From NCBI GenBank assembly GCA_916613615.1, contig OU744731.1, positions 12,902,726 to 12,966,725 of the forward strand: 64,000 nucleotides of DNA, in the 5' to 3' direction. Source of the stretch: Steromphala cineraria. Its lineage: Eukaryota; Mollusca; Gastropoda; Trochida; Trochidae. Below the pieces are notes generated by a model. That model saw nothing but the letters and a program-made list of their open reading frames with translations, was not told where the DNA came from and made no database searches. Positions 34,492 to 48,660 of this stretch are shown here, one piece after another. Made by a program: the position numbers and the translations under genes. How positions within the stretch are numbered: position 1 is the first letter of the stretch; every line of letters starts with the position of its first letter.

Positions 34492-37400
34492 TCAAACTAT
34501 ACAAAAAACGTTATTTGCAAGGGAGACAACCTTAGCAAGATCAACCTCGACGCGGGAGCCTTTGCAAGTCTTATAAAGTGTAAATAAGTTCGAATTGTCT
34601 ATCTTTGAAGTGAGGCCTTCCATTACTCTATCCCCTTCAACTATGATGATATCAACAGTCTTACTTCTATCAACGTTTTGTAACAGAAATGACATCACCG
34701 ATAGTGCAATGTCCTCAGAATCGGCATACAGAGGCGCTATCCTCAGAAATCCATCAGCCATGCGAAGACAACCGTACCCGGTTACATAACCCACCCCAGA
34801 ACCTCCAGTCTCAATTGAAACTCCAATGGAATCGCAACCACCAACTACAAATTTCTTTATGAATTCTGCTCGTTTGTGCTTGCTAACACCAAAATCATAA
34901 TTCAAAATTTCAGGAAACATATTGTCATTATAAAAGGATATCCCACAACGTTTGTAATTCATTGGTTGCAGTGTATCAACTATGTTGCCAATGTTGAAGC
35001 GTTTGCGGTGGATGGTGTAGTCGTAAACAAAGCCCTTGCCGGTGTAGTGGTTGATGTCCTCTGTCTCCAGGATAATGCTCCGTGTTCCAGTCTCTGCTTC
35101 TGCAGTGTTGTACAACTCCCGGCCCAAGCCCTTTCCTCGATACTCCTTCTTCACCACCCAGATTCCACCCGAGGCCAGGTTACAGTCGATGTGCAACAGA
35201 GCTCGCACACCTTTACATGGGGATAGTGAAATCATCTTAACAACGAAAACATATTATAGGATGATTGAAATGATATAAATTATTATTTTACATGGACCAA
35301 AATATGATAGATCGATTTTGGATTAGTAAACAAATAACCTATACTCATGAAACAAAATATAATAGAATTATAAAAGATGAATGACTGATGATCATTATAA
35401 TAAATATCATTTATTACCTAGGAGGGCAGTCATACCGAGGTTCATACTTTTCATATGTTGCCCTGGGGCAAAATGATATCACTTTTTTATTGTGACGTCA
35501 CGTTAAAAACAGTGCCTCTATGACGTCACAATCTATGCTATCACCTATGCTAACAAGTAGGTTTGAATATTTTCTTAAATTTTGTGACTACGGTAATAAA
35601 CAGATTATTATATTCGTGCCAATGACATACTATGTTTACAACACTCGTGTCGAAAACATAGTATATCATGGACACTCAAATGATATCCTCTATATATATT
35701 AAAAACCTATAAACGTGAAAAATTTGTACGTAAAAACGACCAACTATAGCAGAATAGATGAGCAGCACAAGATCCCAGACCAAACAAATTAAATATAAAT
35801 ATATAGTGGATATAGATAATATCACTTCCATAAATCACAGCAATGGGAATATGTATAAGAGAGCAGCGCCGATGCCTTATAAGTGTGAACCAAAAGGAGG
35901 TGTAGGCCTACCACGCTGGAACCAGACAATAACTTATGCTCCTCACTATTTATACTATGTAATATGCATTGTCCAACTCAAACAATCGTGGAAATATATT
36001 ATCATCTACGATTTCAGAGTAAAATGTATATAGTGTACATTAACTTACATAAATGCATATATGCAATAACTTGCTTAGAAAACCCAATTTGTTATCAGTT
36101 ATTAGCTCAATGAAGGTTTCTTTTGTTATATATCATGTCAAAAGATCCTTATCTCAGCAAAAAAGTAATCATTTGAATAATGTTGACGATTTTCTTACCT
36201 CTTTTACACACTCGATCATACCGTTATGAAATTTGAATATATATTGATTGACATTTAGCAGCCAACTCTGCCATTTTTGTTTACCTGACGCGGGTACTGT
36301 GGGTAGTTTGAAAACGTAATAAGGAGCTAAGTTTCGTTATTTAGGTTTAAGGTCTTTAGGATTCCAAACGTGTATAAATAACAGTTATAATTATATCTAT
36401 TTAAATTATCTCACATCCCACAAATTATAAATATAACTAGATAAGGGTTTGAGGGACACCGCAAAAGCAGAGTAGTCCCGAAGTGAGGGTTTTGCCCTCC
36501 CCTGTACCGCCTTCTACAAAAACCTCAGTAAAATTAGCATTTGCTAAGAAACACAGTCTATATATAACCCAAAAAGATATGTTCAACTTTGCTCTTAAAT
36601 GTGAACACGTTTTAAGACGTCAAAAGAATTCCCAGAGGGGAATTTGGTGTACATTGAATAGCTTGTATCTCATGGTTTTAACCTGTGACATTAAAGGTCA
36701 CAAAATTCGTGGTATAACAATCAAGTAATGATTAAAAGTGTTAAAAGTTAGAATGAAGCATGTTTTCATAAATACAAGCCTAAGTCGCAACCTTGTTGTG
36801 ACATTTACCTTTGATAGATTATATCGGAAACCTTTTCAAAACATTTTACCTTCATAGCACCAACACTTTTCAAGTAATTTTGTTTCCAAGGATGTTTTAG
36901 CGATTTATAACTCGTTACCTTTGACCTTTGACCATGACTGTAAACATGTCCAAATAATTCCCCAGAGGTGTTAACAGTAACACATTTAATGAGTTCTGGA
37001 AAGCTTATTGGGATTAAGCTCTACCAAAATTAGTTGTACATTGCCATGGGACACATCTAGTGACCTTGACCTTTCAAGGTCATACAATTAATGAACACCT
37101 TTTATTGCGTATAACAACCATGTACTCCTTAAAAGTGTTAAAAGTTAAAATATAGTACTTCCTTAAACCTTGCTTAAGTTGTGACCTTGCTGTGACCTTT
37201 ACCTTTGATGGATTGTAGTGGAAATCTTTCTCTAAAGATGATATATTCCAAGTTAGAGCTTCATAGCACAAAAACCTTTCAAGTTATCATGTTTACAAGG
37301 AGTTCTTACAGTGAAAACATAACTCATGATCTTGACATTTGACCTTGAAAGTAAACATGCGAAAATGGTCCCCTCTAGATATAGGTAAATAGTTATGTAT

Positions 37401-40400
37401 ATGAATTCTGGAAAGCTTTGTGGGAAAAAGTTGTAGCCATTAGCACGAGTGCAGAGGCGCAATGGAAACTGCACGACACCAAAAACCACAATGGGAATAT
37501 GTATATGAGAGCAGCGCTGATGCCTAATAAGTGTGAACCAAATGGTGTAGGTGCTGAATAGCAGTTTTGTACCAACAAACGCGATCAAGTCACAGTTTAT
37601 CACGCCATTTTTCGTTTTTTTATAAGGATTTACAAATTACACATGTATATTTACAAATGTTCAGCAACTGTCAATACTTCTCGCTACAGTTACACTAATA
37701 ATGACAATGCATAGGCGAGTCTACAACTCAAGAAGTGTCTCAAGTGGGACAAAAGATTAACTGTGGAGTAACTATCCAATTCTACAAACAGTGTCTTGTT
37801 TGGAGGTTTCGAAGTCGAGAGTCGAATCCTTCTTTTTAAGCAATCAACATATTGCTTACTAAATTTTTGGAAGGTTCACCACCATCATTTACATTTGCAT
37901 TGCACCGATACGGGAAACTGAGAAGTTATGTTTCTTAAACAAAATGGTTTTCTTCTGCGATATCTTGTCAAATGCACATGCCACATCACAACATGCAACC
38001 AGAGATGTCTAAGCACTTCCAGGAACAAAGTTATCTGTCTTCATTTGCCAAAATATATGGTAACATTTGTGCGACTCAACAGTAAAATTCTTTTTAATTC
38101 TAGTAGTCATTATTGGCAAGGACAAAAACGATCATTGGAATATGATTGGAATATGCATACCATAAAGGGCACGATTATAATCAGGAAAAGCCAATGTAAG
38201 AGGGGAGCTTTCTTTAAAGATCCACAAAGACTAACTTGCAGTGGACTTGACACTATTATCTATATTCCACTACAAAACAACATTAGAGAAAAACAGTTCA
38301 TCCCCCATTTTGTAACATTGTAAGATGTTTGTACGTTGATGTTAAAAAAGTATATACATTAAGTTATACATTAAGGCAAAATCAGTAAATGTTAATACAT
38401 ATACAGATTGTTAATACCTCATGGATTTTAAATTCGTTAAATATTACATAATAGTTCAGGAAACGTCATTTAAGATAAAAACAATCTTGAAGGTGAGTTT
38501 AAAATCGTATTTAAGATGATTCAAGACACGATAGTTACATTTTCAAACTGATGTGGCAAAACAAGTTCCAAAGGACATGTATATTATGTAAATATGTACA
38601 ATGTAAACCCCTAATTGAGTAAATGAAACACTTATGTTGTAATGTATTCTAGAATAAGGTTAACATTTATTTTCAACATTCAATTCCCATCAACACTAAA
38701 AGTTTAAACCAATGTTTACAGATTTCCCCCCGATTTATCATGACAGGAGTCAAAATATTTTCTTTTTATTGAAAATATATTTCTCCACCTGTGTTTTTTT
38801 ATGTCTTTGATGTCCAACTAAAGATAATTACTCTGTGTGGTTCAGGTTGTGAAATTGACAGTTTTCGAAATAGATCGGAGTGTGTGAGAGTCTGACAGTT
38901 TTCGAAATAGCTCGGAGTGTGTGCGTGTGTTGGGGAGTGAACATTTGTTTATGAAACGTTTCAAAATCCAAACTTGTTCTTATCGGACTGCATTGTACAT
39001 GACTAACCCAACAGTAACATCATTTAGATAGGACACGGTGATATAGTATTAAACAGTACAAATCATTTCTTACTCAAACCAGATTGATTAAAAAATCTTC
39101 CCCTTAACAAGATACACAACTTTTACCTTAAATCTCTTTCTCATATTTGATTAAATAAATTTGAATATGAATAGATTTGAATTTGAATACATCTGGATTT
39201 CAGTTTTGCAGATCGGGATCGTTTTTCTACAATTAATTACACAAAATTCGGATTGCATAATATTTTTGTAAGTAAAGTAAAAAATCAATTACATTTCATC
39301 CTTTTTCTTTATGTTGATTGCATGGTGCATAGATTGTCATGGTTGTTGAATTTATATATCCTGTAACTTTTACATCATTTGTTTTTGAAGGTTACATTTG
39401 ATATTTATAAATACTGTCCATTTCACGGGGAGAGATACTTGTGTATGGGTAAGTATGTTTATCTCGACTTGCACAGCAATGTCGGTTTACCATTGGTCAA
39501 AACCGGTCACGTGCCGTAGGTATATTTAGCTATGTTAAACTGGGCCACGCGCCCCCCTAGTAACAAGCAACGACGGAGTGTCAAGAGTTATCTCCCTTGC
39601 CCTTTGTTCGGTAAACAAGGCCACGCTACGCTCGATTGTTGTAACGTCATGTATGCTCGGTGAATTGCCCTGCACATGCTAAAGTCAACTTTAAACAAAA
39701 AACATTACCGGTATAAGTGAAATGTTCTTCAAATAGGATTGGTACCGCTAAAATACATTAGCAAGTCATACGGCATCTCAACGGCATGTTGACCCGCTCA
39801 CTCGCGGCAAGGTTGTCCATCAGCGAGCTCAAGATTCAAATAATGCAAACAGAAAGCCGACCTATGAATAATAGTTAAGTTAAAAGTCACTGCTATTTGT
39901 TTATTGTACTCTCAAACCAACCTATACATTCTGCTATGATGTCTGTCTCATCTATAACTTCGACACTATCAAATTAATCTCGCTTGGTCCTACTCGACAG
40001 TCCGCCATGACAGGGACTTCTACGGCCGCTTCAAATCGAATGTGGTGCGAATGCACGAGGTCACGTGACCAAACAATCAAACTTTAGAAATGACCGCATT
40101 GCTCGGTATTTTGATTTTTTTTTCGTAAATCCTAAATTTCCGTCTAGTACCGTGCGCTTCGCTCCGGTACTAGACCATACTTTTGGTCATTAACGCGATG
40201 GTGTATAAATTATATTTGTAAATACCTAAATAAAAGAGTAACACTGATCTGATCAGACGCCATTTTGGCCAATCTCATCTTTCAAGCCAGATTTAAAGCA
40301 TTTAGAAAAGGTGCTCGTCGAGATAATATAAGTTACCATGTGTTCGCGAGTTTGATATGGAGATTTATCATGTGTTCGAGTTAAATATCAAACGAGAACG

Positions 40401-42758
40401 AAGTTCTTATCTCGCTTGGTCCTACTCGACAGTCCGCCATGACAGGGACTTCTACGGCCGCTTCAAATCGAATGTGGTGCGAATGCACGAGGTCACGTGA
40501 CCAAACAATCAAACTTTAGAAATGACCGCATTGCTCGGTATTTTGATTTTTTTTTCGTAAATCCTAAATTTCCGTCTAGTACCGTGCGCTTCGCTCCGGT
40601 ACTAGACCATACTTTTGGTCATTAACGCGATGGTGTATAAATTATATTTGTAAATACCTAAATAAAAGAGTAACACTGATCTGATCAGACGCCATTTTGG
40701 CCAATCTCATCTTTCAAGCCAGATTTAAAGCATTTAGAAAAGGTGCTCGTCGAGATAAATTCGTCACCATGTGTCCGTGAGTTTGATATGGAGATTTATC
40801 ATGTGTCCGAGTTAAATATCAAACTCGAACTTCGTTCTCGTTTGATATTTAACTCGAACACTTGATAAATCTCCATATCAAACTCGCGAACACATGGTAA
40901 CTTATATTATCGACCCCCTTTCCCGTATCATCTGATCCCCATTTAAACGATTCGTTTGTTATGGTTTGACAATCATAATTTCATACCCTTATATACAAAC
41001 ATTTATAAGCACCTTACTTCTCTATAGCTATAGTTTCAGAGAGACATATAATCTTGTCTATTCAGAGATTATATCGCCGTTAATGACTGGAAAACGGCCC
41101 AAGAGGAGTAAATTCAAACTCACTCATTCAAGAGTATAATTTAAATTTTAACTTAAAAAAAACAATTGACTCTTTTTGGGTATTGAAAGAATTGTGTGAG
41201 TATTTTTTTCCAACGGTAGATTATCTCCTTGATATAATCAAGAACATTACTGCGTTTCTCAATCATTGCTTTAGATATCAAGTCATGTCAGTGCCACCAC
41301 CGGGTCGGAGATTCGAATCATGAATGACGAATAACGAATAACGAACCAAGTGCCAGCACCGGGTCGGAGATTCGAATCATGAATGACGAATAACGAATAA
41401 CGAACCAAGTGCCAGCACCTGGTTCGAGATTAAAGGGACCACATTGATTGCTTGAATAGGAGGCTTAAACTCTGAACCTTCAAGCTCTCACAGTTAGCAA
41501 GTTGAAAAACTTTTATTACCAACGATGGTAATTATTTAGAGGGTATGTTGTCTTTAACAATTCTTTCTCAAATTGTTTAAACTTTCTTGATCGTTCAAAT
41601 GTCATTATGATTCCTTCCCCCAAACATAACGTATAAAGTTAAAAAACAGTCTGCCACCAACATGAAGCAAATGATTCACAAAAATAACACCTGTTCATAT
41701 ATACCAAACATACATGTAATACCAAAAAAAATATGTTTATCAATCATAATATTATCGTTGTTCTAATATGACGTTATCTAAAACTTTGAATGTAAACTCA
41801 TGTCCAAAAGAAACGATACCATACAAATCCCAAAATAACTCAATCCACTGCAGATTAATAAGACTAAAACATAGTAATATAATTTCTTCAGTAGTCAACT
41901 TACGTCTTTGCAAAATTTAGAAACATTATCTTTTCATATTTGCGAGAAACATGCATTTGAAAAAATCATCGATCTGGAATCTCCTTAACTAGGCGAGATA
42001 GCAGAGAGAAATTGGACACTTTCGCTTGTTTTAAACGTTCTAGTGCAGTGGCGCGTCAACGAATTTATGTCAAATAAAGTGTATTATATCAACAACATTT
42101 CGATTTATGCACTCCATGTACATTTGAAAAGACACAAAATCAAAAGTATCTTTTCCTGAAGAATGAAAATGTGCATACTTTTTTACAAGATATATGCCTG
42201 TTAGACACACTTAAATTCGACTCTGTCAGGTTATAGAATTTTGTTTCGGACGACTTTGAAAACTTGGTATCGTTTCTTTTGGACATGAGTTTACATAGTG
42301 GAACGCAATTCAGGTCATTGACCGATGTATACCGTCACTTGTGTCTACCAAGGACAACTGTTATCAGTTTATATAATTCAAAAAAAAGGTTATCTATTCG
42401 CGTTTATCAAAGGTTAGGCTGTGGTAAGGGTTGATAACTATAAGTTATTCTTCGCCTGTGGCATATATTTTGAATAAGTGTTGACGAATAATTTTTCCAT
42501 AAATTCAGTATTAAAGAATTGTAATCATACTTTCGTAGATACTTGTTTTTAAATATAAATGAACCCAAGTAGAGAAATATACTTACCTATTATTTCCCCG
42601 GATTTTGACTCTGCCACAAACCAGCCTGTAGGGTTGAGATCGAACATACAGTGGAGATATCCTAGGTCAATACCCCATTTCTCCAATGTTGTCAATGCAT
42701 AGATACTCGCTACGTCGTGATTAGAGCACGGTCTTATCGTGTGGGTCGAGGTAGACAT
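34492..42758 (-). CDS. GNAT/YitH-type N-acetyltransferase, two exons (copy 2)
   Basis: Proposed CDS is complement(join(34492..35210,42587..42758)), 296 aa. The translation is identical to the copy at 2016-10282: RGKGLG acetyl-CoA loop, then the YitH-like half with GYGCLR and PLYADS. Donor GTAAGT and acceptor AG are the same, and the in-frame upstream Met lies at 42818. If the duplication is real this doubles the dose of one enzyme; neither copy shows any sign of decay. Confidence 0.85.
35211..39976. other. Left part of the GNAT intron, copy 2
   Basis: Same non-coding content as 2735-7500, including the dispersed repeat pair (35842 and 37490) and the TGACCTTTGACC-rich pair (36792-37466). Confidence 0.7.
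39977..40910. repeat. Composite tandem plus fold-back repeat (copy 2)
   Basis: Same as 7501-8434: a 432-bp direct repeat from 39977 and 40409, inverted arms 40323-40405 and 40828-40910, and a 58-bp-arm hairpin at 40767-40897. Confidence 0.9.
41299..41431. repeat. 59-bp tandem repeat (copy 2)
   Basis: Same as 8823-8955. Confidence 0.9.
41790..42296. mobile_element. MITE-like element with 32-bp inverted ends (copy 2)
   Basis: Same as 9314-9820; arms at 41790-41821 and 42265-42296. Confidence 0.65.
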
Positions 42759-42818
42759 TGCTTCAAACGATGCACACAAGTCTATGTTGTCTATATCTGC
42801 CTTGCTATCATTGACCAA

Positions 42819-43293
42819 TTTTACTAAAGGGACATAACTCGTCTTACTGAAAAAGCGTATTTGGAGAGTTTAGCTTGGTTCTCTGACGAGTAAAGACGTG
42901 TTTCTTTCGCTCTCAGTCACTGTGCTAAATTAGCTTATATTTGCTTTACATCGTTTGGTATTGCAAATATATTGTTCAATTTCGATTGAGCATTATCTCT
43001 ACAACATCTGCGTTGTGCTTATAATAATTACATTATTTATTTTTGTCATAAAGTAATAATGTAAATTATTAATTGCTGTGTTTCCAACACTTGACATAGT
43101 TAGCTACTAGCTGGGCTCGCTTGGGGTCGCTTGGGTGGTAATTCTTCTCCTGATTGAAGGGCTGACTGGCCTTTGTTTAGTTTGCGTAATATCTGCTTCG
43201 CGGATAATATGATTGATTGGTGTTACCAATACTCTGCTTCGCGGAGTATTTGTTGTGTAATCAAATCAATTTCTTCAGTGAAAAGTCGCAAGT
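42819..43293. other. GNAT 5' flank and LINE 5' region (copy 2)
   Basis: Same as 10343-10817, with the AT-rich hairpin at 43023-43070 and the two TGCTTCGCGG hairpins at 43190-43206 and 43228-43250. Confidence 0.45.
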
Positions 43294-44879
43294 ATGCATT
43301 CTGATACTGACGATGACAATTATAGGGAATGGTCTGATTCCAAACATGAAGTCATAGAGTATTCAACAGAATCAAAATATACAAACAAATTCCAAACCAT
43401 GCTTTCAAAACGTCAAAAACGAAAGCTAGACGATGATAATAATTCTGATATATCAGAATCTGAAACAAAGTTCATTGCCGTTCTTTCCTCTGTCGATCCC
43501 CGTTCTACCCTTAAATCTATTCCTGACATAGCTCTTGCTAAAGATATACAAAAAAATGTTGGTGACATCGATAGCCTTAAGAAACTGGAAAGGGGCGATA
43601 TTGTTCTTAGGTGCAAATCAAGATCCCAGCTTCAAAGGGCTTTAGGTTTAACCCGACTCTGTGGCAAAAACATTCAAACCCATGTCCCCAAAAGCCTTAG
43701 AGAGTGTAAAGGCGTTATATACAATGTTGACATGGAACTCTCTGACAAATACATTGTTTCTGAACTTAAAAAGTTCAAGGTCACTGAGGCCAAACGTTTG
43801 CTCAGAGGCAGAGAAAAAGAAACAACAACATCTGTGTTGCTTACATTTTGCTCTCAAACTCTCCCAGAGAGAGTAACTATGCTTTACCAATCGTTCAAAG
43901 TAAGGTTGTATATTCCTCCAGCCCTGAGGTGTTACAAATGCCAACGTTTTGGGCATACAGCAACACAATGCAACAGCTCTTCACAAATATCTCCCCGGTG
44001 TAGTGGTAGCCACTCTTACCAAGATTGCCCAGATAAAGACCAACTTAAGTGTTCTAACTGTTGAGGCAATCACAGTGCTGCGTATAAGGGGTGTCCCAAA
44101 TACAAACAGGCTGTAGAGGTGCAACGTGTTCGCGTAGAGAATAAGATCTCCTACAAAGATGCTGTACGCATAGTAAAAGAAAATGTACCATCCTATGAAA
44201 GTGTCGTAGAGAAAAGCTCTCAACAAACCGGAGTGAGTGAGTGAGTGAGATGGTGTTTAACGTGTTTTGAACAATATTTCAGTTTTTAAACACGTGGATG
44301 TTGCCATCCAAAAGAGAGTAGACAGATCAGGGAGAAAGGGATCGAAAGGATGAGGGAAAGGACGGAAAGAAAGGCATAGTAAGAGATAGAAAGCAGGTTT
44401 TAGAAGGACTCAAATTTGGTCTAGCTTGGGTGACCCTACCAGGAGCATGTAAGCTCCAACTGGCATAGCTCTCGGGGTCGTCGAAGCACACAAACCACCA
44501 CACCACGATAAGGTAATGAGTCCAGTGGTGGTCCCAACGAACCGGAAATCTCAGTAAAAGCTCAACAGCTCAACAGAGTCAAGAGCCATCAAACCCACCT
44601 ACACAAAAATCAACCTGCAATTGTAAATGTACATGTACTAATCAAAGCCAAGCTCAGCTAAATCCAACTGCTAGTACATCATCTGTAGCTTCAACCTCAC
44701 AAAATGTAGGAATCAGTTCAGAGAACCTAGTCTCTTTCTTACTAGAGGTGCTCTCTGTATGCTTCAGCTCTCCTGATAGAGAAAATCAAATCAGCAAAAT
44801 TATGGAAGCTTCAAAATCCCACCTTAAACTTAATATTCCAGAAGAAAGGTTTAAGACTTTCTCTACACTTAAATCATGA
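43294..44879 (+). pseudogene. LINE ORF1 (CCHC nucleocapsid-like), interrupted (copy 2)
   Basis: Same lesions as copy 1: TGA at 44062-44064 inside the third zinc knuckle and a 307-bp insertion at 44233-44539. It carries both substitutions seen between the 32-kb copies: 44732 is synonymous (Val) and 44754 changes Thr to Ser. It overlaps ORF2 by ATGA at 44876. Confidence 0.85.
44233..44539 (+). mobile_element. 307-bp short element inserted in LINE ORF1 (copy 2)
   Basis: Same as 11757-12063, with AACCGGA duplications at 44226-44232 and 44540-44546. Confidence 0.8.
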
Positions 44880-46725
44880 TGGAGACGGCATTTGTGCTTC
44901 TCAGCATTTTGCAGTGGAATGCACATAGCCTGGTATCACATGGGCCTCAATTAAAGCAGCATCTTAGTAAATTAGATACTTTGCCAGACATCATTTGCGT
45001 CCAGAAAACATTCCTGTGGCCAAACTGCCAATTCAAAATCAATGGATATATCATCTTAAGGCAAGATTGGGCTAATTTTGACCCTACTACCAATAACTCT
45101 CGTAGAGGAGGGTGTGCTATTTTTGTCAAATCAAATCTTACTTACAAAGCTCACAATCTCCCAAAATTGACATTTGAAGCAAATGCTGTAAAGATCTTTA
45201 ATGGTAATCAGCGTGCTTTAACAATTTTTAATGTTTATAATAGGGGTACAGCGTCAGTGGTTGATTACAAAAAAATGATTGAAAACACAGATGGCCCTCT
45301 CATCATTTGTGGAGATTTTAACAGTCATCATGAGATGTGGGGCTCGAGAAAGACAGATTTGGCTGGCACAATAATTGAATCATTCATTGATGATGCTGAT
45401 TTAGTAGTCCTTAATAATGGAAAGGCAACTCGTGTCAATATGGGAAATCTTTCATACTCTGTATTGGACCTTACCCTTAAGCTTGTAACTGCTTCCCTTT
45501 CTGCAAAATGTGAGTGGGATGTATACCAGGAGGATACCCTCGACAGCGATCACTTTCCAGTATATACACAACTTTATTTCAATCCTCTTAGAACTATTTC
45601 AAGTCGAGTCCCCCGATAGAAGTTTAGATCTGCTAATTGGAATGAGTTTTCAATACAATGTGAAAATCAGATTACTGAAGAATTTTTATCAACAGACATT
45701 GAATTGTCAAATCAAAATCTCACATCTAAAATAATTGGCATATCAAATGAATGCATTGGTAAAACTTCTGGTAAATTCCAGCCCAGAGTGTCACAATTTT
45801 GGTGGAATAAGGAATGTGAAGAAGCCAATCGAGCGCGGCATAAAGCTTACAACAAGGTCTGTAGAACTTCACTTCCGGCTGATTTGGAAACCTTTAGGAA
45901 AAGGCGTGCAGAATATCAACGAATAGTTCGCCAAATAAAACGCTCTAGCTGGCGTTTATACATTTCCACAATAAATAGAAACACTCCTTTAACGAAAGTC
46001 TGGTCCAAGGTCAAAAGAATTAGTGGCAGTTTTAACAAGAGTCCCATCCCAGTTCTCGGCGCAAACGGAAAAGCAGTTACAAATCATGAAAAAACAGAAT
46101 TACTTGCTGAACAGTTTGAAACTGTCAGTAGTCTAGAAAATTTCCCTGCTGAATTTCAAAATAAGGTAACAGCTGTTGAACTAGAATTCAAAGCTGATAT
46201 AGACAAAGCCATACAGGATCCTTGTTCTCCATTGGATAAGCCTTTCACTTTAGTAGAGTTACAGACGGCAGTTCAAAAAGGAAAAAATACATCTCCAGGT
46301 GCTGATGATCTTTGTTATGAACATTTCAAGCATATGCCTAATAGCTCTTTAGAAATATGATTAACCAAAGTTGGCTTTGTGGTGAAATTCTAAAAGTCCG
46401 GACTGAAGCTGTAGTGATTCCAATTCCAAAACCCGGAAGAGATGCTTCAATACCATCATCATATCGACCAATAGCCTTGACATCAAATCTCTGTAAAATC
46501 ATGGAAAGGTTGGTGAGCAACCGCTTGAGTTATCATATGGAATCCAATCAACTTCTTAACAGAATTCAATCTGGTTTTAGGAAAAATCGCTCATGTACAG
46601 ACCAACGCATCCGCCTACAAACGGCGGCACAAAAGGCTATAAGCAACCAGGAATACATGATTTGTGTATTTCTTGACATCGAGAAGGCCTATGATATGCT
46701 TTGGAGACAAGGACTCCTATTTAAT
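44876..46725 (+). pseudogene. LINE ORF2: APE endonuclease plus truncated reverse transcriptase (copy 2)
   Basis: Identical lesions to copy 1: Lys for Glu in CVQKT, TAG at 45617, a frameshift near 46356, and truncation by the satellite at 46725 just after VFLDIEKAYD. The shared lesions show that the LINE was already broken and satellite-fused before the two 32-kb copies separated. Confidence 0.88.
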
Positions 46726-48660
46726 TGCGACCTTATTGTACATTTGAGCAGATATTGTCATTATTGTCCCTACGATGAAATTTTCTTAATATGGCTTGGA
46801 TATGCACCAAAAGGGGCTCAAATGTACACAAAAATAAATGCTATCTGCTGGTGCCAACCAATCTTCTCACAGATTTTTAGTTTTTGTATAATTGGCTTTA
46901 GATGCGACCTTTATGTAGAGTTGAGCAGATATTGTCATTATTTTCCCTACGATGACATTTTCTTAATATGGCTTGGATATGCACCAAAATGGGCTCAAAT
47001 GTACACAAAAATCAATGCTATCTGCTGGTGCCAACCAATCTTCTCACAGATTTTATAGTTTTTGTATAATTGGCTTTAGATGCGACCTTATTGTACATTT
47101 GAGCAGATATTGTCATTATTGTCCCTACGATGAAATTTTCTTAATATGGCTTGGATATGCACCAGAAGGGGCTCAAATGTACACAAACATAAATGCTATC
47201 TGCTGGTGCCAACCAATCTTCTCACAGATTTTTAGTTTTTGTATAATTGGCTTTAGATGCCACCTTTATGTAGAGTTGAGCAGATATTGTCATTATTTTC
47301 CCTACAATGAAATTTTCTTAATATGGCTTGGATATGCACCAAAATGGGCTCAAATGTACACAAAAATAAATGCTATCTGCTGGTGCCAACCAATCTTCTC
47401 ACAGATTTTTAGTTTTTGTATAATTGGCTTTAGATGCGACCTTTATGTAGAGTTGAGCAGATATTGTCATTATTGTCCCTACGATGACATTTTCTTAATA
47501 TGGCTTGGATATGCACCAAAATGGGCTCAAATGTACACAAAAATCAATGCTATCTGCTGGTGCCAACCAATCTTCTCACAGATTTTTTGTTTTTTTATGA
47601 TTTGCTTTAGATGCCACCTTTATGTAGAGTTGAGCAGATATTGTCATTATTTTCCCTACGATGAGATTTTCTTCATATGGCTTGGATATGCACCAAAATG
47701 GGCTCAAATGTACACAAAAATCAATGCTATCTGCTGGTGTCAACCAATCTTCTCACAGATTTTTAGTTTTTGTATAATTGGCTTTAGATGCGACCTTAAT
47801 GTAGAGTTGAGCAGATATTGTCATTATTTTCCCTACGATGACATTTTCTTAATATGGCTTGGATATGCACCTAAATGGGCTCAAATGTACACAAAAATCA
47901 ATGCTATCTGCTGGTGCCAACCAATCTTCTCACAGATTTTATAGTTTTTGTATAATTGGCTTTAGATGCGACCTTATTGTACATTTGAGCAGATATTGTC
48001 ATTATTGTCCCTACGATGAAATTTTCTTAATATGGCTTGGATATGCACCAGAAGGGGCTCAAATGTACACAAACATCTGCTGGTGCCAACCAATCTTCTC
48101 ACAGATTTTTAGTTTTTGTATAATTGGCTTTAGATGCGACCTTATTGTACATTTGAGCAGATATTGTCATTATTGTCCCTACGATGAAATTTTCTTAATA
48201 TGGCTTGGATATGCACCAGAAGGGGCTCAAATGTACACACAAATCAATGCTATCTGCTGGTGCCAACCAATCTTCTCACAGATTTTTAGTTTTTGTATAA
48301 TTGGCTTTAGATGCGACCTTATTGTACATTTGAGCAGATATTGTCATTATTGTCCCTACGATGAAATTTTCTTAATATGGCTTGGATATGCACCAGAAGG
48401 GGCTCAAATGTACACAAACATAAATGCTATCTGCTGGTGCCAACCAATCTTCTCACAGATTTTTACTTTTTGTATAATTGGCTTTAGATGCCACCTTTAT
48501 GTAGAGTTGAGCAGATATTGTCATTATTTTCCCTACAATGACATTTTCTTAATATGGCTTGGATATGCACCAAAATGGGCTCAAATGTACACAAAAATAA
48601 ATGCTATCTGCTGGTGCCAACCAATCTTCTCACATATTTTTAGTTTTTGTGTAATTGGCT

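Larger units (their letters stand above)
32477..48076. repeat. Copy 2 of the 32,476-bp-period direct repeat (near-identical part)
   Basis: Same content and orientation as 1-15600. The match ends inside the satellite. After base 48076 this copy lacks 9 bases (positions 15601-15609 of copy 1), and from there the two arrays are no longer colinear. The bases just left of 32477 are unique in the window, so 32476/32477 is a visible junction. Confidence 0.97.
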
